In this document: positions 1 through 4,602 of the stretch, in pieces | Layout of the letters: the number at the start of each line of letters is the position of its first letter | How positions within the stretch are numbered: the stretch's first letter is position 1 | Source of the DNA: Candidatus Wallbacteria bacterium | Lineage (GTDB): Bacteria > Muiribacteriota > UBA6191 > JACPRK01 | Length of the DNA: 7,729 bases | Assembly: GCA_016199905.1 (NCBI GenBank) | Contig: JACQFU010000098.1 | Span: 1 to 7,729, forward strand | Reading direction: 5' to 3' | Translations under genes and position numbers: made by a program | Notes under the pieces: model-generated | The model's database searches: none | What the model saw: the letters and a program-made list of their open reading frames with translations, nothing else | What the model was told of the DNA's origin: nothing

Positions 1-272
1 TCGTCCATCTGCCGACGGTGAAGTGCCATATCTACACGACCACCACCGGAGCGATGAAGAACGCGTTCGGCGGTCTGCTGGCAACTCACCGGCACTACAC
101 CCACTCCTGGATTCACGAGACACTGGTCGACCCGCTGGCCATCCAGAAGGAGATTCATACCGGCCTGTTCGCCGTGATGGATGGGACCACGGCAGGAGAT
201 GGCCCGGGGCCGCGCACGATGCGTCCGGTACGCAAGGACTTGATGCTGGCCAGCGGGGACCAGGTCGCCATC
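1..272 (+). pseudogene. DUF362 protein, C-terminal-half fragment (cut by window edge)
   Basis: The frame is open from base 3 and begins VHLPTVKCHIYTTTTGAMKN, which I recognise as the conserved core of DUF362-domain proteins (function unknown). It continues through RHYTHSWIHETL and AVMDGTTAGDGPGPRTMRP to MLASGDQVAI at about 272. In the family this point is followed by roughly another hundred residues starting DAVAAKMMG-like. Here the reading changes abruptly to a thioredoxin-like sequence, so the C-terminus is missing. The matching N-terminal half lies on the opposite strand at 424-832, and little or nothing is duplicated between the two. The missing linker, about 15 residues, would fit just left of the window. 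The family assignment is from memory of its conserved blocks. Calling it broken is inference from the abrupt change of family. Confidence 0.75.
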
Positions 273-443
273 GTCGCGATCGACTACGACCACAGCGATA
301 GCGCGGCGGTGTTCGCCCGGTGGGCGGCAGGACTGGGCAACACCTGGCCATCCTGCCTCGACACCGATGGGGTGGTCGCGAAGTACCGGGTGACCGGGGT
401 GACGACGGTGGTCCTCGTCGACCCCTCGGGGAAGATCCGGTTC
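273..443 (+). pseudogene. Thioredoxin/TlpA-like redoxin fragment
   Basis: This is in frame with the DUF362 fragment before it. The translation VAIDYDHSDSAAVFARWAAG ... LDTDGVVAKYRVTGVTTVVL VDPSGKIRFR has the layout of the second half of a TlpA/redoxin domain: a beta strand, a helix, a KYRV-G-TT segment before a strand, and a DPSGKI hairpin. The first half, with the CxxC active site, is absent. The usual cis-proline of the G-V-P-T-T segment is also not there, so this piece could not work as an oxidoreductase. After about 443 the plus-strand frame continues to a stop at 507-509, but that tail is only the antisense of the DUF362 N-terminal half. The domain call is moderately sure. It could be a TlpA-like extracytoplasmic redoxin or a peroxiredoxin relative. 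Confidence 0.55.
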
Positions 444-832
444 AGGACGCGCATCTTCGATTTGGGCGAAAACGGGATCCACTTCATGTCCGCCGGCTTG
501 AAGTTGTAGAGCACCGGGATCTTGTATTTGCCGAAGATGGGCAGGTACTTGTTGAGGTCTTCGCCCTTGAAGGCGTTGGTAACGACGGTCTTGTTCTGAA
601 CGCAGACCTGATCGTCGTAGCCGCGCTTCCTCAGGGCGAGGATGGTGCCCTCCAGCTGCCATGGCGTCGTGTTGGCACCGGGGAAGGGGAAGTGCCAGGA
701 GATGTTGTCCTTGAGGATGGTCGTCTTGCCTGGCGCGAGATGCTTTTCGACTTCGGCCAGACCGCAGAGGCGATCGACGTCGTCCAGGATGGTTTCAGGG
801 GCGCAGCGGACGACGGAGACTTTGGATTTCAT
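424..832 (-). pseudogene. DUF362 protein, N-terminal-half fragment, inverted relative to its C-terminal half
   Basis: Reading leftward from the ATG at 832-830, the protein begins MKSKVSVVRCAPETI and includes TILKDNISWHFPFPGANTTP, DDQVCVQNKTVVTNAFKGED, IPVLYNFKPADMKWI and KSKMRVLNRIFPEG. These are typical N-terminal blocks of DUF362 proteins, a family of unknown function. The next expected residues would lead into VHLPTVKCHIY, which is found on the other strand at the left window edge. After RIFPEG, at about 424, the frame reads the antisense of the redoxin fragment and stops at 284. The start at 832 is supported by family register and by a good extended -10 box 8 nt upstream. No Shine-Dalgarno site is visible. 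The open frame also continues upstream of 832 into a different, unrecognised sequence. Confidence 0.75.
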
Positions 833-1327
833 CGGCAGCGAATATACCACGCCGTCTCGAGTCAGATTCTCCAGGCAGGCCGCATCATGCGGAGCGAAGG
901 TGGTGTCGCCCGGTTCGCCAACCTGCCGCAGGATGAGCACGATCAACCGGCTCGTCACGGGGAACAGGCAGAGCATGGGTCCCTGCACGTCGTCCATCCC
1001 CTTGACCAGCGACCCCTCCGATGGATAGGGCGGTCCCGGCCCTCGCCAGACGGCAGCCAGCAGACGCTCGAACTCGCTGGTGAGCGCCTGGTCCTCGGCG
1101 TCGGTAAAGACCGTGACGATGCCGAAGTGCATGTCCCCTTCGGTCAGTCCCAGGAACACGGGACGTCCGCCCAGCCGGGCAATCTCCCAGCTGCCGACCA
1201 TCCCCATGTCGACCTTTTCTGCCGGGTCGCAACACAACTCGAGCCCCACCGAGCCTGCAATGGACATCGTCTGGCGGCAGAGGTCGCGCAGGTTCGTGTT
1301 GGGATACCAGAGCTGTAGGGAGAGCAC
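833..1327 (-). CDS. Unrecognised open frame, probably broken at both ends
   Basis: This is a leftward open frame of about 165 codons starting at a GTG (1327). It has segments such as MGMVGSWEIARLGGRPVFLG, LTEGDMHFGIVTVFTDAED, and PMLCLFPVTSRLIVLILRQV. I do not recognise the family. The protein-like composition suggests real coding sequence rather than a shadow. Two things are odd. First, the frame stays open upstream to a stop at 1471-1469, and that upstream part reads as a hydrophobic stretch (GFAVLVAGYSLLVVLSLQLW), like a membrane anchor. No ATG, GTG or TTG lies in frame there, and the GTG at 1327 has no Shine-Dalgarno site. Second, there is no stop before the DUF362 start at 832, so the two frames are fused. 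The true N-terminus may have been lost, and the C-terminus may be lost or the fusion may be accidental read-through of the spacer. Confidence 0.35.
841..849 (-). promoter_or_regulatory. Extended -10 promoter element before the DUF362 start
   Basis: On the minus strand TGgTATATT occupies 849-841, followed by 8 nt (cgctgccg) and the ATG at 832. Transcription from such a -10 would begin within a couple of bases of the ATG, giving a leaderless or nearly leaderless mRNA. No convincing -35 is seen, but an extended TGn -10 can work without one. The spacing and the downstream cgc bases resemble the elements before the DUF512 gene and der. Confidence 0.45.
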
Positions 1328-1442
1328 GACAAGTAGCGAGTAGCCGGCAACGAGTACGGCGAAGCCTGAACCTAAAGCCGTGGGGCCCGAAGTCGAGTGC
1401 CGACTCGCGCCGCCCCTGCGCGGTGCTCCCGACGAGTTCTTC

Positions 1443-1611
1443 CGTTCGTCGTGAGCCCTTCGACGTGCTCAGGGCCAACGGGATACAGAAAGGGACTTCG
1501 CGTTTGCCGCGCCAGTGTTGCGTCTCTGACGCTTTTTGCCGTTCGTGGTGAGCTTGTCGAACCACGAGTGAAGCGGTAGCCCGCGCCCTTCGAGAAGCTC
1601 AGGGCCAACGG
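1443..1611. repeat. Cluster of REP-like palindromic repeats in a gene-free stretch
   Basis: The interval 1328-1640 has no gene I can support. It holds three related short palindromic units. Unit A (1455-1481) and unit C (1585-1611) are direct copies of 27 bp differing at only three adjacent central bases. Each has a gccct/agggc stem, and each ends ccaacgg. Unit B (1543-1567) is a hairpin with tcgtggt/accacga arms. The 14 bp at 1443-1456 match 1540-1553 with one mismatch, so unit A is preceded by a half-copy of unit B. Sequences of this kind (cttcga-n-n-gctcaggg and gtggtgagcttgtcgaacc) are widespread intergenic repeats in many bacteria. They are known for giving spurious peptides such as MVRQAHHER and PELVEG. 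They lie just downstream of the carD stop codon and could form RNA hairpins there. No adjacent transposase is seen. Confidence 0.75.
1543..1567. repeat. Hairpin unit B of the repeat cluster
   Basis: A perfect 7-bp inverted repeat, tcgtggt (1543-1549) with accacga (1561-1567), flanks an 11-nt loop. No run of T follows on either strand, so it is not a standard intrinsic terminator, although it could still protect or end the carD transcript. Confidence 0.6.
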
Positions 1612-1640
1612 AGATGTAAAGGAGTCTCCGATGAGGGGCG

Positions 1641-2138
1641 TTAGTTTCGACCGTTCTCGATGACTTCCTGCGCCTTCTCGAAGGAGATGTTCCGGGCATA
1701 GGAGAGCTCGCCCATGATCATCTTCTCGGCGCGCTCCATCAGGAACTTCTCCTTGAGGCCGAGGTCCCGTTCGCGGGAGCGCTCGTAGAGCGTCTTGTAG
1801 ACCTTGGCGACTTCGAGGATGTTTCCACTCTGAACCTTGTCGAGGTACTCCTTGTGGCGGCGATGGAAGCTCTCGTCCTCGAGGATCTCGAAGTAGTTGC
1901 CGTGACGGTCGCGCAGGATCTTCAGCATCTGGTCGATGATCTCTTCGCTGGCGACCTTTCGCAGTCCGAGATTGTCGGCATTTGAAACCGGCACCATCAC
2001 GCGGTCGAGCTCGTTGAGCGGAGTCTCGATGACGTAATACTGGCTCTCGTGGCCCAGCACGCGCTGGGTCGTGATCTCCTTGACGACGCCAACCCCGTGG
2101 GCTGGATGCACGACCTTTTCGCCGACTCGGAACGACAT
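1641..2138 (-). CDS. CarD/CdnL-family RNA polymerase-binding transcription regulator
   Basis: This is a 165-aa protein, close to the 160-165 aa usual for CdnL/CarD proteins. Residues 1 to about 70 form the RNA polymerase-interacting domain: MSFRVGEKVVHPAHGVGVVK, then YYVIETPLNELDRVMVPVSN and the LGLRKV end. Residues from about 75 to the end are charged and helical (SEEIIDQMLKIL, FHRRHKEYLDKVQSG, MERAEKMIMGELSYARN), matching the C-terminal DNA-contacting helical domain. Family members bind the RNA polymerase beta subunit and stabilise open complexes at sigma70-type promoters, notably rRNA promoters. The acidic and AT-hook tail of the larger Myxococcus CarD is absent, so this is the short CdnL-like form. 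The ATG at 2138 is chosen because AAGGAG (2150-2145) lies 6 nt upstream and because the family begins here. The open frame runs further up to 2228, but that part is promoter and leader. Confidence 0.93.
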   Translation of the reverse strand: MSFRVGEKVVHPAHGVGVVKEITTQRVLGHESQYYVIETPLNELDRVMVPVSNADNLGLRKVASEEIIDQMLKILRDRHGNYFEILEDESFHRRHKEYLDKVQSGNILEVAKVYKTLYERSRERDLGLKEKFLMERAEKMIMGELSYARNISFEKAQEVIENGRN

Positions 2139-2144
2139 ACGGGA

Positions 2145-2150
2145 CTCCTT
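2145..2150 (-). promoter_or_regulatory. Shine-Dalgarno site of carD
   Basis: AAGGAG on the minus strand, 6 nt before the ATG at 2138. This is the strongest ribosome-binding site in the window and it settles the carD start. Confidence 0.85.
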
Positions 2151-2198
2151 GCACTTTCGCCCACCGCTGGGCCAGCGGCCCAGGGCCGGACTTCCCGC

Positions 2199-2228
2199 AT
2201 CATACCACGAACTGCGCCGATCGGTCAA
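2199..2228 (-). promoter_or_regulatory. sigma70-type promoter of carD
   Basis: On the minus strand TTGACC (2228-2223) is followed after 18 nt by TATGAT (2204-2199), with an extended TG motif at 2207-2206. Transcription would start near 2192, giving a leader of about 54 nt that contains the Shine-Dalgarno site. It lies just past the end of the upstream small gene (stop at 2284), so carD can be transcribed independently. Confidence 0.7.
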
Positions 2229-2283
2229 CTCGATCAGGCGGGTCCCGGGTCGCCCGAAAAGCGGATCCGGCGATCAAGTTACT

Positions 2284-2622
2284 TCATCTATCGACCTTTC
2301 GCGCTGGGGAGCCGCCGGACGAGCGCCCGGCCTTGGCGGTGGTTGCCTCCAACGCCCTTGTCAGCCGCGAGGCCAGCTCCCGCTCGAATCCCGGGTCGCT
2401 CGCCTCGCGATGGACTCCGCGCGCCCAGCCGAGCGCTCCGATCCCCCGCGTCTCGCGAACCTCGCGCACCGCGCGTCCGGTGACGCCCGCTTCGAGCAAC
2501 ACCGACATCATCTGCTCGCGATCCGGAACGGGCTCCACAAATCGACTGGCGGCAGCGGCCAGCAGCGCTGCCAGGACGGCCAGCCCCACTCCCCAGCGCA
2601 GCCACGAGCCCGCAGATTCCAT
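2284..2622 (-). CDS. Small hypothetical protein with N-terminal membrane anchor
   Basis: This is a 112-aa protein beginning MESAGSWLRWGVGLAVLAAL. Residues about 8-27 are a single hydrophobic segment preceded by few charges, so it is probably an anchor or an uncleaved signal. The rest is soluble and charged (VPDREQMMSVLLEAGVTGR, AVREVRETRGIGALGWARG, FERELASRLTRALEAT) and looks helical. It ends in a Ser/Gly/Arg-rich tail. I do not recognise a family. The gene lies upstream of carD on the same strand, with its stop about 145 nt before the carD ATG. It is divergent from the DUF512 gene, and the two starts are only 30 bp apart. The start at 2622 has no Shine-Dalgarno site, but a TATACT box lies 13 nt upstream. 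It is probably a real gene, because of its position and the clean membrane segment. Confidence 0.6.
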   Translation of the reverse strand: MESAGSWLRWGVGLAVLAALLAAAASRFVEPVPDREQMMSVLLEAGVTGRAVREVRETRGIGALGWARGVHREASDPGFERELASRLTRALEATTAKAGRSSGGSPARKVDR

Positions 2623-2635
2623 CGCGCGTCAGAGT

Positions 2636-2641
2636 AGTATA
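2636..2641 (-). promoter_or_regulatory. -10 box for the small membrane protein, overlapping a divergent -10
   Basis: Minus-strand TATACT (2641-2636) stands 13 nt before the ATG at 2622, so the leader would be only about 6-7 nt. It overlaps the plus-strand TATACT at 2638-2643 through the palindrome GTATAC (2637-2642). No clear -35 is visible. Confidence 0.4.
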
Positions 2642-2643
2642 CT
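2638..2643 (+). promoter_or_regulatory. -10 box for the DUF512 gene, near-leaderless
   Basis: TATACT lies 9 nt before the ATG at 2653 with no Shine-Dalgarno site between them. Start of transcription would be expected around 2649-2651. A weak -35-like attcca sits at 2616-2621, 16 nt upstream. The box overlaps the opposite-strand -10 of the small membrane protein gene. Confidence 0.5.
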
Positions 2644-2652
2644 CGCCAAATC

Positions 2653-4056
2653 ATGCGCGTTGCCTCCCGAACAGGTGCCCGGCCGGGCGGAACAGTGCGC
2701 TCCGTCGCGGCGGGCAGCCTTGCGGAGATGATCGGCCTGGAGAAGGGCGACGAGATCCTCCGCGTGAACGGCGTCAGCGTGAGCGACATCCTCGACTTCC
2801 GCTTCGAGGAATCGGGTCTGGAGCTCGCCATCGACTTCAAGAAGCCCGACGGCCGGCTCGTGGGCGTCGCGGTCGAGAAGGAGCCCGAGGACGTCCTGGG
2901 CGTCGAGTTCGACGACGACCTCTTCGACGGCATCCGCACCTGCAAGAACAACTGCCCTTTCTGCTTCGTCTATCAAAATCCTCGAAAGATGCGGCGGACC
3001 CTTTACATCAAGGACGAGGACTACCGCTACTCCTTCCTCCATGGAAACTACATGACGCTGTCCAACCTGTCCCAGGAGGACTGGGACAAGATCTTCCGGA
3101 TGCGTCTCAGCCCGCTCTACGTCAGCATTCACGCCACCGAGCCCGAGCTTCGCCGAAAGCTGCTGGGCACCAAGGAACCCCGCCCCATCCTGGAAATGCT
3201 CGCCAGGCTCGCGGAGGGAGGCATCGACTTCTACGGACAGATCGTCTGCATCCCCGGCTGGAACGACGGCCCTGCCCTCGACCGCACGCTGGCCGACCTG
3301 CTGCCCTTCCACCCTCACTTCCAGGGGTTGGCGCTGGTGCCTGTCGGCCTCACCTCGCATCGGGCGAAACTCGTGGAGCTGCCCTCCTACACGCGACAGA
3401 GCGCCCTGGCCGCAATCGAGCATGGGGAACGCGTCGGCCGCGAAATGAAGGCGCGCTTCGGCCGCCGCATCGTCTATCTGGCCGACGAGTTCTACCTGGC
3501 GGCGGGGCTGCCGGTGCCTCCGATGTCCTACTACGACGGTTACGTGCTCCGAGAAGACGGCGTCGGCATGATCCGGAAGTTCACCGTGGACTTTCGCAGG
3601 GCCTTCCCGCGCTACGCGCGCCGCCGGTTCAAGGCCCCGCCCAGGCGAACCGTGATCGCCACCGGTCGCGCCGCCCGAGCCATGTTCGCCGAGGTCGTCG
3701 AGCCCGCGCTGGCTGCTTGCGACGGACTCGACGTCCGGGTCGTCTCGGTCGACAACCTGTTCTACGGCAACACCATCACGGTCGCCGGGCTTCTCACGGC
3801 CACCGATTATCGCGCCGCCTTCAAGGGCCGGCTCGATGCCGATCGACTCATCGTACCCGCCCACTCCATTCGGTCCGATGGCGCCGCCTTCCTCGACGAC
3901 GTCTCGCCCGCCGCCTTGGCCGAGGAGTTGGGAGTGGAGCTGGTGCCCGTGCCGGATTCGGCCGAGGAGCTGCTCCGGGAGCTGTGGGGGTACCCGCGCA
4001 AGACGGTCTTCGACACCGGCAGCTCCACCGCCGAAGTCGCCATCTACGGAAGTTAG
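2653..4056 (+). CDS. PDZ - radical SAM - DUF512 protein
   Basis: This is a 467-aa protein. Residues about 12-70 are a PDZ-like domain (GTVRSVAAGSLAEMIGLEKG, DEILRVNGVSVSD). A radical SAM core follows, with a 4Fe-4S motif C97-x3-C101-x2-C104 (CKNNCPFCFV), then YVSIHATEPELRRKLLGT and IDFYGQIVCIPGWNDG. The C-terminal DUF512 region carries YLADEFYLAAGLPVPP, YYDGYVLREDGVGMIRKF, VVSVDNLFYGNTITVAGLL and LIVPAHSIRSDGAAFLDDVS. Architecture and length match the DUF512 family, related to a cyanobacterial FeS oxidoreductase family. The substrate is unknown. In clostridia, as I recall, this gene commonly stands just before der, plsY and gpsA, and the same order holds here with one extra gene. It is probably cytoplasmic, since there is no signal peptide. 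The ATG at 2653 is the first in frame and is placed by the -10 box 9 nt upstream. Confidence 0.92.
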   Translation: MRVASRTGARPGGTVRSVAAGSLAEMIGLEKGDEILRVNGVSVSDILDFRFEESGLELAIDFKKPDGRLVGVAVEKEPEDVLGVEFDDDLFDGIRTCKNNCPFCFVYQNPRKMRRTLYIKDEDYRYSFLHGNYMTLSNLSQEDWDKIFRMRLSPLYVSIHATEPELRRKLLGTKEPRPILEMLARLAEGGIDFYGQIVCIPGWNDGPALDRTLADLLPFHPHFQGLALVPVGLTSHRAKLVELPSYTRQSALAAIEHGERVGREMKARFGRRIVYLADEFYLAAGLPVPPMSYYDGYVLREDGVGMIRKFTVDFRRAFPRYARRRFKAPPRRTVIATGRAARAMFAEVVEPALAACDGLDVRVVSVDNLFYGNTITVAGLLTATDYRAAFKGRLDADRLIVPAHSIRSDGAAFLDDVSPAALAEELGVELVPVPDSAEELLRELWGYPRKTVFDTGSSTAEVAIYGS

Positions 4057-4064
4057 GTCCGCCG

Positions 4065-4562
4065 ATGTCGCTGCCGCCCGGCGTCACGCTGGAGGTCGGG
4101 GACAACGCGCCCGAGGTCTCCGCTCGCGACTGCGACGGCCTGGCCTGGAACTTGTCCGCCGAACTGGACCGGGCCGCACTGCTCCTCGTCTTCTTTCGGG
4201 GAAACTGGTGCTTTCTGTCCCGCAGGGCGCTGGCGGCGCTTCGCGCTGCCGGGTCGCTGTTCGAAGAGCGCGGCTGCCGCCTGGCAGCCGTGAGCGTCGA
4301 GCCGCCCGAGAAGCTGATCGAGTTGCGAAAGCGCCTGAAGCTGAAGTTCTGTCTTCTGACCGACCCCAAACTGGAGCTGGCCCGCGCCTTCGGCTTGCCG
4401 ATCGAACGCCGCTTCGACTGCCCGTTCCCGGCCGTTTTCGTTCTCGCCCCGGACGGCGAAGTTCTTTTCCGGCACCTGGGCCGTACCGGCCGGGACTGGC
4501 CGGACTGGCAGCTCGTGGCGCGCGTGCTGGTGCCTGTCGAGGGCGGCCCCACCCTGGCCTGA
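4065..4562 (+). CDS. Peroxiredoxin-like (AhpC/TSA-type) protein with WCxxS active site
   Basis: This is a 165-aa thioredoxin-fold protein. It opens with the redoxin entry LEVGDNAPEVSARDCDG, then LLLVFFRGNWCFLSRRALAA, VSVEPPEKLIELRKRL, LLTDPKLELARAFGLPI and FPAVFVLAPDGEVLFRH. The family usually has YRGxWCPxC. Here Cys49 is kept, the following Pro is Phe, and the second Cys is Ser52. That points to a one-Cys peroxidase or a changed activity. Other cysteines (C23, C71, C96, C119) could resolve or be structural. No signal peptide is seen, so it is likely cytoplasmic. The ATG at 4065 lies 8 nt after the DUF512 stop. AGG at 4055-4057 overlaps that stop and gives a modest ribosome-binding site, so the two genes are probably co-transcribed and translationally linked. 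The open frame extends further left, but that part is a shadow of the DUF512 gene. Confidence 0.85.
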   Translation: MSLPPGVTLEVGDNAPEVSARDCDGLAWNLSAELDRAALLLVFFRGNWCFLSRRALAALRAAGSLFEERGCRLAAVSVEPPEKLIELRKRLKLKFCLLTDPKLELARAFGLPIERRFDCPFPAVFVLAPDGEVLFRHLGRTGRDWPDWQLVARVLVPVEGGPTLA

Positions 4563-4586
4563 AAAGCGTCGCTGCTCGGCCCAGCG

Positions 4587-4595
4587 TGCTACACT
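4587..4595 (+). promoter_or_regulatory. Extended -10 promoter immediately before der
   Basis: TGcTACACT (4587-4595) is followed by only 7 nt (cgccgcg) and the ATG of der at 4603. Transcription would start at or next to the ATG. No Shine-Dalgarno site and no convincing -35 are present. It lies in the 40-bp gap after the peroxiredoxin stop, so der may have its own leaderless transcript as well as read-through. Confidence 0.55.
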
Positions 4596-4602
4596 CGCCG
4601 CG

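Noticed and set aside
1..509. A natural DUF362-redoxin fusion protein read straight through to the stop at 509
   Set aside because: The last 22 or so codons are antisense of the DUF362 N-terminal half, and both families are cut mid-domain. A functional fusion is therefore unlikely.
320..1318. Long rightward open frame of about 330 codons across the left region
   Set aside because: It is the antisense of the leftward frame that carries clear DUF362 blocks. Its Arg/Gly-rich translation matches nothing I know, and long antisense frames are expected in GC-rich DNA.
885..1565. Leftward frame beginning MVRQAHHERQKASETQHW
   Set aside because: Its start lies in the palindromic repeat cluster, and the MVRQAHHER peptide is a familiar spurious translation of such repeats. 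The rest is an out-of-frame shadow.
1443..1611. Possible CRISPR or intrinsic terminator in the repeat cluster
   Set aside because: Repeat spacing is irregular and the unit types differ, which excludes CRISPR. The hairpins lack a following T-run, so a standard terminator is not supported.
2629..3864. Long leftward open frame opposite the DUF512 gene
   Set aside because: It is antisense to a gene with an intact radical SAM motif and family architecture. Its Asp/Glu/Val-rich composition is typical of a mirror frame.
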